From the NCBI GenBank assembly GCA_964399985.1, contig CAYNRY010000001.1, forward strand, positions 124,001 through 188,000: 64,000 nucleotides of DNA, given 5' to 3'. The first letter of the stretch is position 1, and every line of letters begins with the position of its first letter. The translations under genes were made by a program, and so were the position numbers. The notes under the pieces were generated by a model, which was not told the origin of the DNA, searched no databases, and saw only the letters and a list, made by a program, of their open reading frames with translations. Of the stretch, positions 54,901 through 62,134 are shown piece after piece. The DNA is from Micavibrio_B sp964399985 (GTDB taxonomy: Bacteria; Pseudomonadota; Alphaproteobacteria; Micavibrionales; Micavibrionaceae).

Positions 54901-56944
54901 AGCATTAACAAGCTCACAGGATACGGTAGGAGCAGGAATAGATACATTATCAGGAATTGAAAATCTTGATGGCTCGAGTTTTAACGATATTTTGTACGGT
55001 AACTTTGGTGATAATGTTATTAACTCTAATGGAGGAGATGACTTAATCTATGCTGATTTGGGTAATGATATAATCAATGGAAGTGGTTTTTCTACTGTAA
55101 CCTTTGAGAATATAAGCTCTTCTATTACCTTGGATTTAAACATCACTAATGCATCCCAAAATACTGGCGGAGCTGGTGTAGATAGAATTTATAACATCAG
55201 AAATGTGATAGGCACAGCTTTCAATGACACCATCATCGGGGGGCCAATCGGAAACAATAATTCAAACATCTTTGAAGGCGGAGATGGCGATGATTACATT
55301 GATGGTGGATTAGGAAATGATACCATTAGTTATGCCCACTCAAGTTTGGGCGTTACAGTCAACATGGCTTTAGCAACCGCGCAGGATACTATTGGGGCAG
55401 GCGTCGATACCTTAATTAGTATGGAATACTTTCTTGGCTCTGCGCACAATGATGTGGTTTTTGCAACAGGTACAAACCGTATAGAAATGGGAGAGGGAGA
55501 TGACGAGATCTATGCTTCTTCTGCTTCAGCCGCTATGTTTGGTGACGATGGAAATGATACCGTTAATTTTGTAAATTTAAATGCAGGAATTTCTTATTAT
55601 GCAACTATCGATAGAAGCATTGAAAATATCGTAGGTACATCATTTAATGATATCTTTAAAGGATACATTGTTGCGAATAATATTTTTGCTGGTGATGGGA
55701 ATGATTTAGTCTACGGCAGTGCTGGTAGCGATTTGCTAAGTGGTGGCGATGGGACGGATACGATTAGTTATTTGGAGTCATCGATTGGTGTCAGTGTTGA
55801 TTTGTCACAGGGGCAAACAATTGTAGGCAATGATGTCAATGCGCTAATTTCTTTTGAGAATGTAACCGGAAGTAATTTTGATGATATTCTAACAGGAGAC
55901 AGTTATTTTAATATCTTAGATTACAGTAAAAATAGTACAAACACTCAGATTAATTTATCGATCTCAGTCGAGCAGAATACTAATAGTGCGGGAGTTGACA
56001 CTATAACAGGATTTGAGGGTATAATTACTGGAAGCGGTAATGATACGTTGAGGGGCAATAGCCAAAATAACTCGCTGCAAACTGGGGGTGGTAATGATAC
56101 TGCATATGGCGATTTGGGAGATGATTTCTTAGACGGAGGTTTTGGTGTCGATTTGTTGAGTTATTCAGGACATGTCGCAGGCGTAACAATTAACTTATCA
56201 AACACAGGCGCGCAAAACACTATTGGGGCTGGCATTGATACAGTCATTGGTTTTGAGAATCTAACAGGTTCCGGTTACAATGACATTCTGAAAGGTGATA
56301 ATGGTGCGAACACTATCAGCGGTGGATCAGGCAATGACTTTATTTTTGCTGGATCAGGTGCTGATAAATTATATGGAGATAGTGGAACAGACACGATAGA
56401 TTTTTCTGAAGCTTTGTCTGCGGTTTCTGCCAATATCTCGACTACATCACAACAGAATACTGGAGGAGCAGGGAGTATCACGCTTGGAACATTCGAGAAT
56501 ATCATAGGTTCAAATTATGATGATAATTTAACCGGCACTAATACTATCAATGAAATTAAAGGTGGGGCTGGAAATGACACTATTAATGCCGGTGGCGGTA
56601 ATGATATTATTTATGGCGGAGCCGGAAACGATATTCTCACTGGATCTTCAGGGTTAGATACTTTCGCTTTTGATCTCGGCACACTTGGCTCTGTCGAGAC
56701 GATCACAGACTTCAATAAAACTCAGGATAAGCTTGATATATCTGAAATCCTATTTGGCTATGATCCTTTAAGTAGCGCAATTGATGACTTTATTTCATTC
56801 GCCACTGTTGGCAGTAACACTAGCGTGTCCGTTGACCGAGATGGCACGGGAACCGCGTACACCTCTCAGGCTATCGCAACACTAAATAGCGTCACAGGGT
56901 TTGATGCTGATACGATGATAGCAAATGGAAGTTTGATTGTATAA
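48950..56944 (+). CDS. Complete FrpC-like RTX protein with hydrophobic N-terminus and type I secretion tail
   Basis: 2664 residues from the ATG at 48950 with AAGGAAAG upstream. Residues 1-158 are unique, rich in Gly and Ala with long hydrophobic stretches (VAVGVGILFVVALPEGLLAA), compatible with a membrane-inserting domain. The shared self-processing module spans about 159-503, with the cleavable bond Asp169-Pro170. RTX repeats begin near 615. Several haemolysin-related beta domains follow (for example GITATDLTF, GIAATDVSF, GITLEDLSF, GIDLTDLTF between about 940 and 1660). Further RTX blocks have the phrase NLSLTAAQNTGSAGIDS. The C-terminal 100 residues (GLDTFAFDLGTLGSVETITDF) match the VCA0849-type secretion target seen in the other giant. 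Predicted secreted or surface-held protein that frees its N-terminal fragment when calcium is met. Confidence 0.88.
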   Translation: MAVWGPFLNIILEEAAIGASTLPVTGAGTLATQARIFGFGADAIGSQASAAIHDTDPQSALVAVGVGILFVVALPEGLLAASALAVARWAIPKFGLSLSEAALTAIVKGVYEVGIASAIGEFTEPLAQRLIDAKPDYAWALKQVFSISDNHWIEGPDNVFGTQIPFRMDPLVIDLDGDGFALTISANNDVYFDMDDDSYAEATSWIADSSDGFLVRDLNSNGRIDGIGEMFGDQTTDGFTALRAYDLNEDGIINSSDAIWSTLKIWKDENFDGQTLTSELHTLSSLGITGINVGLSSIDTTDITGTNWLGVITDSSTVITTTGTLAIGNANFTVDQSNTDYVGSYTIDPATFELPTKRGYNNLMSLRDALNVDTSDETAASSDLDTLREKFEYLAVQDIGTFFANYEDNAALFERAMFQWAGVVNVASNSRGDYMEEARILGFMEKFFGHGFIAEDTNSANPGAVQAQEMDDLWTGRSSQTVGSGIFQNMKAGIFSQMAAGALFEGAYYDYSSDAIKIADNGTFRLNLDTLEALEDAATALSTLAQQQAFWIGVIDYIRSTAVYAEGTDSNYDAYVFLRSNDLTALDDAIKATTGNTYNLADIEYRHQNPTGETLQGTSGNDDGNVLNSPVAGTVYDDTIFGNDGADYIIGGEGNDTLYANTLDTSIGDSALDQVWGGAGNDTLYADSDGDVLYGGAGNDYLVGNAGDDHLVDSSYDSGGQNLLEGGAGNDNYYVETGIIHIDDSTGTDILNPGYYGPSISNGTIYDLGSSVYWLDQLTFSRFGDSGLKIYGTSGGYAHGFVAYIRDQFSALNDMSGAGVEYIRLNISGSLLNLKDYLLNYTGSMVTNGSEFNDTINGIIIGSSSDEIFALAGDDIVHGGEGDDYIEGGSGNDFLYGDAGDDDLYGGSGDDVLDGGESDDQLYGGDGNDVYIYSGGHDVFNDNSASTADVIQLSAGITATDLTFTRVSSPGWPGYHMKIDIAGHGSILIYAHLNSPIETLRFADNTTLDLTTISYSAVYGSEDGETINGQATNDLIYLYGGNDTSNAGNGNDVVYGGDGSDTINGGVGNDTLYGDAGNDSLTGGDGDDTLIGGEEDDTLWASGGGNDTYVYHGGNDIIWEVDGTYDYINMVEGIAATDVSFGKYGDDLVVTVAGHGTITIKEHFSGYRAVEVINFNSDPSINLWNLQYVTHGTNSNDGLYGVQNGGLNTDTMYGYDGNDGIYSGTGNDVVYGGNGNDNISGGDGNDILYGDVGDDYISGDLGDDIIYGGSGNNTLYGDWGYDVGNDILYDGINDDYMSGGRGNDIYTYSGGNDIIDDLGMGSDVDEVRLAEGITLEDLSFSRVGQSAKIDVEGFGSIILNNQFSGYIETLRFFDNSTYNLSSHQYTTHGTESNDYINGIAYGGDVNETVYLYGGNDTAYMGEGGDIVYAGSGNDSIMGQDGTDELYGEDGDDYLEGGNNHDLLIGGNGNDYLHGGAGIDTASYITSSSGVSINLLLTSAQDTNGAGIDTILEIENLTGSDYNDNLHGHDSNNVLIGNAGSDVLDGDGGDDTLKGGVGDDVYIYSSGNDTFDETISGSLHDEIHFGSGIDLTDLTFVEQGNDLKINIAGAGSIIILNQLVEPDSAIELIRFADNSTYTLFSSQEIYGTNGDDILNGVSNGGDGDIIYLYDGNDTSDAGIDDDIVYGGNGNDIINGAAGNDRLYGEAGNDTLNGGDGDDIIVGGAGDDIIVGGAGRDAADYSGAASGITVNLNLTTEQNTGGAGTDTLTEMESVIGSAFDDVITVKSGNSFNKVEGGEGNDTLIGSGSTLSYEHATSGVSINLSLTAAQNTGSAGIDSISGFSRLIASNYDDVIYGNTSGVNEVIDGGLGDDYINAQAGNGDTIDYRLAPSAVTVNIGLTAAQNTGGYGIDTLLNFERVYGSEYSDTLTGNSFNNYLWGQAGNDIISGGDGNDMLFGGNGDDTIYGDNGNDTVSYSDAMSGVIVNLALTSSQDTVGAGIDTLSGIENLDGSSFNDILYGNFGDNVINSNGGDDLIYADLGNDIINGSGFSTVTFENISSSITLDLNITNASQNTGGAGVDRIYNIRNVIGTAFNDTIIGGPIGNNNSNIFEGGDGDDYIDGGLGNDTISYAHSSLGVTVNMALATAQDTIGAGVDTLISMEYFLGSAHNDVVFATGTNRIEMGEGDDEIYASSASAAMFGDDGNDTVNFVNLNAGISYYATIDRSIENIVGTSFNDIFKGYIVANNIFAGDGNDLVYGSAGSDLLSGGDGTDTISYLESSIGVSVDLSQGQTIVGNDVNALISFENVTGSNFDDILTGDSYFNILDYSKNSTNTQINLSISVEQNTNSAGVDTITGFEGIITGSGNDTLRGNSQNNSLQTGGGNDTAYGDLGDDFLDGGFGVDLLSYSGHVAGVTINLSNTGAQNTIGAGIDTVIGFENLTGSGYNDILKGDNGANTISGGSGNDFIFAGSGADKLYGDSGTDTIDFSEALSAVSANISTTSQQNTGGAGSITLGTFENIIGSNYDDNLTGTNTINEIKGGAGNDTINAGGGNDIIYGGAGNDILTGSSGLDTFAFDLGTLGSVETITDFNKTQDKLDISEILFGYDPLSSAIDDFISFATVGSNTSVSVDRDGTGTAYTSQAIATLNSVTGFDADTMIANGSLIV
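49424..50458 (+). repeat. Shared FrpC-type module, copy 3 (1035 bases)
   Basis: Alignable to copy 2 without gaps. Contains Asp-Pro codons at 49454-49459 and long identical stretches with copy 1 (for example around 49584-49627 with 43501-43544). After MAAGAL this copy alone continues into the RTX carrier. Confidence 0.9.
54093..54146 (+). repeat. Exact 27-base tandem duplication in the RTX region
   Basis: 54093-54119 and 54120-54146 are identical and encode two copies of DDIIVGGAG. A recent slippage or unequal exchange within the nonapeptide repeats. Confidence 0.85.
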
Positions 56945-57021
56945 TTATCATTAAAATAAAAAACATCTTGACTGTAGGAATAAATACCCCTATCTTTGGA
57001 ATAGAACAAAAAAAGAACTAA

Positions 57022-57317
57022 ATGTATTTAGCACGGCAGGCTCAAATAAACCAAGCTTTTAATGGCGTCACTATTTCAACTTATAAACCTTGGACAAAAA
57101 TCACCGCTCTAGAAACGATTATCCGTTTTCTAACCGATGATGTGCCATATGCGGACGCTGATGAAGCTTTGAATTGGCTTGAAGACGAATATCCAACCAG
57201 TCGGCAGGCGGTTAGGCGTCTACGTTGCTGCATCTATTCGAAGAGTTTTTTGAGTATGAACAGCAGCTCTCTTCCTATGCTGCCTGCATCCGGGAGTTAC
57301 GTTTCAGTTTTCTATAA
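57022..57317 (+). pseudogene. Frameshifted small gene of unknown function
   Basis: The frame from the ATG at 57022 gives a protein-like sequence to about residue 66 (TKITALETIIRFLTDD, ADEALNWLEDEYPTSRQAV). A shift near 57213-57230 into another frame continues convincingly as LLHLFEEFFEYEQQLSSYAA and CIRELRFSFL, with a stop at 57315-57317 directly before an intrinsic terminator. Combined length would be about 98 residues. Either a real inactivating frameshift or a sequencing error. Family not recognised. The uncorrected frame runs on to 57663 only as antisense of the next gene. Confidence 0.6.
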
Positions 57318-57325
57318 TTTGAGAG

Positions 57326-57356
57326 AGGCCTGCTTTTTCTTTGGCAGGCCTTTTCT
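57326..57356 (+). terminator. Intrinsic terminator after the frameshifted gene
   Basis: AGGCCTGC (57326-57333) pairs perfectly with GCAGGCCT (57344-57351) around a T-rich 10-base loop, followed by TTTCT. Fits rightward transcription ending. Confidence 0.75.
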
Positions 57357-57422
57357 CGGGCCAATTTTGTCATATGCTACCTTATCACATTCACTATGGA
57401 TAACGGGCAGCACCCCGCTTCA

Positions 57423-58028
57423 TTACGCCCTGATAAACGTATTCATTCCTTCCTTGATGCGATTGGGATCTTTCTTCTCAGGGGACTTAGGCTCCGGCGG
57501 TTCCGTTTCCCATACAAACTCCGGCCCAGGGATATCTTCCTCGCGGCAAGCAGAGGCTGGCAATTTGGTTGCGCTGGCTTTTTCAAGCCACTCTTCTTTG
57601 GATAATGGCTTACCTACCGCAAGAATCCCACCCTCCGCCGGCCCATGGATTTCATCGACATAAACGACCCCACCTTGGAATCGTTTTTTACCCGGTTTAT
57701 TTTTTTGTTTTCTCGATTCTTTCTCTGCATCAAATTTATCCGCCGCAAGTTTTAACTTAATAATGCGTTCAATATCCCGAACACTCGTCATGCCGCTGTT
57801 TACCAGTTTTTTAACTATCGCCTGTTGTTTTGTGATTTTCATCTGCTTGCCGTTTTCGGTAACTGTAATGAAACTATTAAGTTCAGCCTGAAAATCATCA
57901 ATTAAATTTTCAGTTTTGGTCTTTTTGGGCCTGCCTTTTTTATTCCCGCTCTGGCCTTTTTTGAATTGTGTACGCTTTGGCGGCCGACAATATCCGGTTT
58001 GCATATTTTCTTCATTTTTCTTATCCAT
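57423..58028 (-). CDS. DUF5681 domain protein
   Basis: 201 residues. The N-terminal GYCRPPKRTQFKKGQSGNKKGRPK is the DUF5681 signature, a basic DNA-binding-like motif found in phage and mobile-element proteins of alphaproteobacteria. The rest is helical and highly charged. ATG at 58028 preceded by GGAGACAA; it overlaps the methyltransferase stop by one base, so the two are co-translated. DUF5681 genes commonly stand next to ParB-methyltransferase genes. Confidence 0.88.
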   Translation of the reverse strand: MDKKNEENMQTGYCRPPKRTQFKKGQSGNKKGRPKKTKTENLIDDFQAELNSFITVTENGKQMKITKQQAIVKKLVNSGMTSVRDIERIIKLKLAADKFDAEKESRKQKNKPGKKRFQGGVVYVDEIHGPAEGGILAVGKPLSKEEWLEKASATKLPASACREEDIPGPEFVWETEPPEPKSPEKKDPNRIKEGMNTFIRA

Positions 58029-59383
58029 TATTTGTCTCCTTCTATATGCGAATTATCTGCTGCAGTTTGATTAAAAGACTTCCCGGTTTTACCATGAAGG
58101 GCTTCTTTTCCTGCTATTGTTTGCCAGCGTCGAATTATGACGTCGCAATACTGCGGTGAAATCTCGATAAGACGAGCTACGCGGGAGGTCTGTTCTGCGG
58201 CAACCAGAGTGGTACCCGATCCGCCGAAAGGATCCAGAATGATATCTCCCCTATTACTGCAATCCATAATGGCGTCTGCTACAAGCGAGACCGGCTTGAC
58301 AGTAGGATGCAAAAGCAGATCTGATTGCCTTCCGTTGAAAGAATTAACTCCCGGCGCTTCCCAGACATTCGTTCTATTGCGTCCATGCTTTCCTAATTCA
58401 ATATTATTTATGTGTTTTGCTGCGCCGGACTTGTAAACGAATACAAGTTCGTGTCTCGAGCGATAAAGAGAACCCATTCCGCCGATATCTTTTACCCAGA
58501 CACATATATTTTTAAGTTCGTAACCGGCTTTCCGGGCCGACAAACCGATATCTTCGTGATGCCGCCAGTCCATACAGACGAAATGGATAGACCCGTCGAC
58601 AGTGTATCTCCTGCACATATCAAAACTTTGGTATAGGAATTCCTGAAATTGTTGATCGGACATCTCGCCTGATGCCATCGCGAACTCCGGGTGATGTATA
58701 GAGCCCTTGCCGCCGGCATGGCCACCAATCTGAACATTATAGGGCGGGTCCGAAAATACCATTGCGGCGAGCAGACCATCGCAGAGAACATCAAATGAAG
58801 CTTCAGAGCGTGAATCGCCACAAAAGAGCCGGTGCAGGCCTAAATGCCATAAATCTCCTAGTTTAGTCGTCACTAATTCTTCGGCAGGAGGTTGCAAGTC
58901 TGCTCCGGCATCCCCGATTTCAGGTTTGCCGATGTAAAAATCAATTTCGCCCGTCGTAAAGCCCAGATCAGCTATATCCAGATTGTAATTTCCAACGACA
59001 CTCAGCAGATATTGAATTTCTTCCGCGACTAAAGATTTATCAATATCCGCATAAGCCGCGAATTGGTTCTCAGCGAGGATAAAGGCGCGTTGTAAATTTT
59101 CGTCCATATGCTCAAGGCGTATAACGGGTATTTTTTCAAACCCCATTCTTTTACAGACCTCATAGCGCGCATGGCCGGAGAGGATTTGATTTAATTTATT
59201 GATGAGTAAAGGGGTGATGACCTTTGAAACGGTAATAAAATTTGCAAGCTTCTCGAGCTTTCTTTCCGTATGCCTTTTAAATTGTCGTGAAGCCGTTTGA
59301 AGGCAGCCGAGTTCGATATATTCGATAAATTGAGAAGGAAAGGCTGCTAGAGCTTCAGGTGTAAGTTTCAGAGTACCCGACAT
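58028..59383 (-). CDS. ParB-like nuclease domain / DNA methyltransferase fusion
   Basis: 451 residues. Residues 1 to about 120 are ParB-like (INKLNQILSGHARYEVCKRMG, then KIPVIRLEHMDE). From about 165 it is a beta-class N4/N6 DNA methyltransferase: catalytic SDPPYNVQ near residue 211, a target-recognition region, then the SAM-binding LDPFGGSGTTLVAAE near the C-terminus. Typical of prophages and integrative elements, where it may protect element DNA or alter gene control. No partner restriction gene is adjacent, so it is probably an orphan methylase. Confidence 0.92.
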   Translation of the reverse strand: MSGTLKLTPEALAAFPSQFIEYIELGCLQTASRQFKRHTERKLEKLANFITVSKVITPLLINKLNQILSGHARYEVCKRMGFEKIPVIRLEHMDENLQRAFILAENQFAAYADIDKSLVAEEIQYLLSVVGNYNLDIADLGFTTGEIDFYIGKPEIGDAGADLQPPAEELVTTKLGDLWHLGLHRLFCGDSRSEASFDVLCDGLLAAMVFSDPPYNVQIGGHAGGKGSIHHPEFAMASGEMSDQQFQEFLYQSFDMCRRYTVDGSIHFVCMDWRHHEDIGLSARKAGYELKNICVWVKDIGGMGSLYRSRHELVFVYKSGAAKHINNIELGKHGRNRTNVWEAPGVNSFNGRQSDLLLHPTVKPVSLVADAIMDCSNRGDIILDPFGGSGTTLVAAEQTSRVARLIEISPQYCDVIIRRWQTIAGKEALHGKTGKSFNQTAADNSHIEGDK

Positions 59384-59652
59384 ATGTCTTCCCCCGTAAA
59401 CGTACCAAATACTATTTTTGTCCCTGATGTAGGCCCGTCAAATGGAACGATTTCCAGTTTAAGCAAGAAGAAACAATTCACCTGTTTAAAAATATCAGGG
59501 TGAATATGACCTGAAGGAGGTAATGAACCGGCCTTTGAAATATGATCAGAGGATAACCGATGCCCAAGTCTTATGCGGGCGATGTAAAAACTCTTCCGCC
59601 CACTATCAGGTCGTGGCCATAGCGGTATAAGTTTGCCTGGATTTTTAACCAT
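59368..59652 (-). CDS. Hypothetical protein upstream of the methyltransferase
   Basis: 94 residues. The ATG at 59652 has a strong GGAGAAG six bases upstream, and the stop overlaps the methyltransferase start by 16 bases, which supports a real gene in one operon. No recognisable domain; the N-terminal MVKNPGKLIPLWPRPDSGRKSFYIARIRLGHRL is basic. Confidence 0.55.
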   Translation of the reverse strand: MVKNPGKLIPLWPRPDSGRKSFYIARIRLGHRLSSDHISKAGSLPPSGHIHPDIFKQVNCFFLLKLEIVPFDGPTSGTKIVFGTFTGEDICRVL

Positions 59653-59868
59653 TTGCTTCTCCGTTATTATGCCGAAGAAGAAGCCATGTGACTCATCTCC
59701 GACGGTTTAAAAGTTCGTCATATGAGTCTCCAGGAATGGTTATGATTGTGAATATAGCAAAGAAGTCCAATATAACGCTATAAAATTATTTTAGGGTCAC
59801 ATGTTTAAATGGTTTTTTTTCTGAATAAAATTAGTGTATGTTCCGCAACTTTTTCGTGAGCCATTATA
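59653..59868. promoter_or_regulatory. Intergenic region with an inverted repeat
   Basis: Probably holds the promoter of the leftward methyltransferase operon. GACTCAT (59690-59696) and ATGAGTC (59722-59728) form an inverted repeat that could be an operator or stem. Otherwise AT-rich, with no gene seen. Confidence 0.4.
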
Positions 59869-60384
59869 TCATTGTTGATTTTCAAGTAGATGCCAGGCAT
59901 CGCGATATTCTTTCCATCGTTCTATGTAATTACTTACATGCAGTCGATTTTTATTTGGCTCGAAACGAATGCATGCGGGATGTCCGCTTCCTCGTTCCGA
60001 CCCGTCTTTTTTAAGTGTTTCGGACCAATCAGCATCAATAGCTTGAACCGCGGCTTCCGCAATATTGACAGGAACTATGTAGCTCTCGTATTCGCGATGT
60101 GCGAGAAGCCTGACAAATATAATAAAGTCTGCCAAGGGACCATCTTTATCATTAAAGCATTTACCCTTTTTCTTCTTGCCGAGATGCATCATCGATTTTG
60201 AAGTGATACCCGAAGTCTTCACTTGTATGGCCACTTTGTGCGTGCCCCTTGCAGCAATAATATCAACATTCGGGGCCTGCCTCACGATAGAATTTAAGTT
60301 AATCGGCGCCCATCCCTTCCACAAAAGTTCAGTGATAACTATATTTTCGCCGATAGGACCGGTCATATTTGCTGAAGATGACAT
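59869..60384 (-). CDS. PD-(D/E)XK-like endonuclease family protein
   Basis: 171 residues. The N-terminal pattern GPIGENIVITELLWKGW, then NVDIIAARGTHKVAIQVKTSG gives the Glu, Asp and Gln-X-Lys of the PD-(D/E)XK nuclease core. Such stand-alone proteins often occur in mobile elements; a real nuclease activity is not proven. It starts 2 bases after the lipoprotein gene. Confidence 0.72.
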   Translation of the reverse strand: MSSSANMTGPIGENIVITELLWKGWAPINLNSIVRQAPNVDIIAARGTHKVAIQVKTSGITSKSMMHLGKKKKGKCFNDKDGPLADFIIFVRLLAHREYESYIVPVNIAEAAVQAIDADWSETLKKDGSERGSGHPACIRFEPNKNRLHVSNYIERWKEYRDAWHLLENQQ

Positions 60385-60386
60385 AG

Positions 60387-60821
60387 CTACTTCTGCTCGA
60401 TTTCTGCTTTTGCAGTATCAAGCCAGGCTTGCAAACCTTGGGCTCCGTTTGCCTTGGTCATATCAATTTTATTCAATTGACCAAATGCATTCTGGGTTTC
60501 CGCCCAAGCGGTTGCCGTTACCTTGGTTTTACCACTCAAGGGAAAGCTTGTGAATTTATACTTGTTTTGAACCGGTGTCCCGTAGCGCGTCTTCATAAGA
60601 ACCTGCTGAAAGGCATTACCTTCCTGGCTACAGGTCACCGAACGCTGGGTCGTCTCGTCGATTGTAAGTCGGTTGCGGTCACAGATTTCTGTCATCTTAT
60701 TGACGACGGTTGCCTGACTCTTGGTATTAATAATAGCTGCCAAAGGCGGCTTTTCTGGAGGAGGTCCCCAGGTACAGCTGGATAGGGCAAAAGTACTCAG
60801 TAATATAATCGTGCGTTTCAT
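60387..60821 (-). CDS. Predicted lipoprotein
   Basis: 144 residues with a short signal and lipobox ALSSC (Cys16). ATG preceded by AAGGAG. The mature part has a cysteine pair (EICDRNRL and SVTCSQEG) and no domain that I recognise. Co-transcribed with the nuclease-like gene. A strong hairpin lies in its 5' leader. Confidence 0.75.
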   Translation of the reverse strand: MKRTIILLSTFALSSCTWGPPPEKPPLAAIINTKSQATVVNKMTEICDRNRLTIDETTQRSVTCSQEGNAFQQVLMKTRYGTPVQNKYKFTSFPLSGKTKVTATAWAETQNAFGQLNKIDMTKANGAQGLQAWLDTAKAEIEQK

Positions 60822-60843
60822 GTTTTTAACTCCTTAATAGAAA

Positions 60844-61007
60844 GCCACCAAGAGATCACTCTTGGTGGCCGGGAGTTAGTAAGTCGCTATTATACGACCG
60901 CGACGACCTTTAAGCCGAAGCTTTGGACATACGCCGTCGCCTCCCGGCCCTAAGGACGAGAAGCGACGTGATGACGGACACGTCACCGATAATAGCGAGG
61001 TTACTAA
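60844..61007. ncRNA. Candidate structured RNA or DNA element with multiple inverted repeats
   Basis: Dense self-complementarity with no coding frame. Pairings seen: GCCACCAAGAG/CTCTTGGTGGC (60844-60869, 11 bases, loop ATCA); GGCCGGGAG with CTCCCGGCC (60867-60875 and 60941-60949); GCGACG with CGTCGC (60900-60905 and 60935-60940); GACGTG with CACGTC (60965-60970 and 60979-60984); TCGCTATTAT with ATAATAGCGA (60884-60893 and 60989-60998), extended by TTAGTAA/TTACTAA. The second and last pairings cross, so they form a pseudoknot or exclude each other. Strand and role are unknown; it lies in the leader of the leftward lipoprotein gene. Confidence 0.5.
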
Positions 61008-61325
61008 GCCTCGGACCAGCAAGCTGATCTGCATCTACCATTGACTAGAATGAGGGCTTTCTCAAGTCGAATATGCTGGATGTGGGCTTAAATCAGTTAA
61101 AATTTTGTGAGAAGTTGTTTTCCCGGAGGAAACTTGTAACTTTACGGAATGGATAATAATGTTATCGCCATAAACCTGAAATCGCTAAGAAGGTGAGAGC
61201 AAGCGGATTTCTTAAATTTATCATCACGGAAAATATCGCCTCATCTGGCAGCTGCCAATTGATAAAGTCGATTGTGGAAAATGAATCAATATCTCGGCCG
61301 ATTCGACCAGCAAACATCTGATATT
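61008..61325. other. Region without recognisable gene
   Basis: About 320 bases between the structured element and the end of the leftward three-gene operon. No coding frame or clear signal was found; short stems are present but none is followed by a T-run. Confidence 0.4.
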
Positions 61326-61799
61326 TTAGATTCTAGCCCAAATGGCTAACACCCAAAGAATTTTATGTTTAATGTAAAATGTGTCAACTTGACCGCACAA
61401 ATTTAATGTAGATTCTCTAATATTTTCAATCCGAGTAGTGTCTGGGAGTCGATTAGAAACCTGAAAAGTACCCCCTGTGATTATTTTTTGAAGATACGAT
61501 ATATGGGGTTCCATTAAATCGTTTTTAAAAAGCTTGTGTCTATTCGAAAGTGATTGGGATTCCCTTATTAAATGAAATATATCCGAGATTAATTGTTGCC
61601 CTACCAATTTGACATCGTCAGGATTGTCAGAAGACCAATATTCTATAGCATTACTTTCGATTTCTCTAACGGACACTTTAAAATCGTTCAAAGTTTCATG
61701 ATAGACATTAATTTCATCCCATTTAGATGAAAATAATGAACAAGTAAGTACGACATTTAATGCAGCACTTACATATGTCCAGATTCCCCCATCAGTCAT
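61326..61799 (-). CDS. Membrane-anchored hypothetical protein of the STAS-HATPase operon
   Basis: 157 residues from the ATG at 61799, with GAGG about 10 bases upstream; it starts 5 bases after the DUF4325 stop. One N-terminal hydrophobic helix (WTYVSAALNVVLTCSLF), a long helical middle with acidic residues, and a second hydrophobic stretch at the end (HKILWVLAIWARI). Family not recognised. Third gene of the operon; it could be a membrane effector or sensor for the switch encoded upstream. Confidence 0.7.
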   Translation of the reverse strand: MTDGGIWTYVSAALNVVLTCSLFSSKWDEINVYHETLNDFKVSVREIESNAIEYWSSDNPDDVKLVGQQLISDIFHLIRESQSLSNRHKLFKNDLMEPHISYLQKIITGGTFQVSNRLPDTTRIENIRESTLNLCGQVDTFYIKHKILWVLAIWARI

Positions 61800-61804
61800 A
61801 ATAA

Positions 61805-62134
61805 TTATGCCTCGTTTATGAATTCCCAAATTTGGTCTTTATAAATTTTATAAACCGGGTCGGAATATGTTATTTCCAGCTTTTCTTTCAATCGGTTTTT
61901 TTCAAAACCTTCTTTTCTAATAAGACCGCCAAATCCCTCTTCTAAAAATGAAGAGCCGTAGCCTTTTGGACCATCAAGATCAATTGAAACTATTGCAAAA
62001 GAATTTAGAGCAGGAACTAGAACGTCTTTTCTAAAACGTTCGCCATTGAACTTTCCATCGCTATCATCGCGGCCAATGGGATACTTGGAAAAATCATCCG
62101 AAATGCTTATAAATTTTTTATTCTGCTCTGTCAT
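61805..62134 (-). CDS. DUF4325 (STAS-like) protein
   Basis: 109 residues. FRKDVLVPALNSFAIVSIDLDGPKGYGSSFLEEGFGGLIR matches the DUF4325/STAS-like pattern, with the conserved serine in GSSFLEEGFGG. These small proteins are frequently encoded directly after a HATPase, suggesting an anti-anti-sigma-like partner that the kinase phosphorylates on serine; that is inference from the family. Overlaps the HATPase gene by 17 bases. Confidence 0.85.
   Translation of the reverse strand: MTEQNKKFISISDDFSKYPIGRDDSDGKFNGERFRKDVLVPALNSFAIVSIDLDGPKGYGSSFLEEGFGGLIRKEGFEKNRLKEKLEITYSDPVYKIYKDQIWEFINEA

Noticed and set aside
57318..57663. Second half of the plus-strand frame that begins at 57022
   Set aside because: It is antisense to the DUF5681 gene and crosses a terminator; only the first part and the shifted continuation look coding.
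60844..61007. Retron ncRNA or integron attC site
   Set aside because: No reverse transcriptase gene follows, and the ends do not show the attC core pairs, so I left it as an unassigned structured element.
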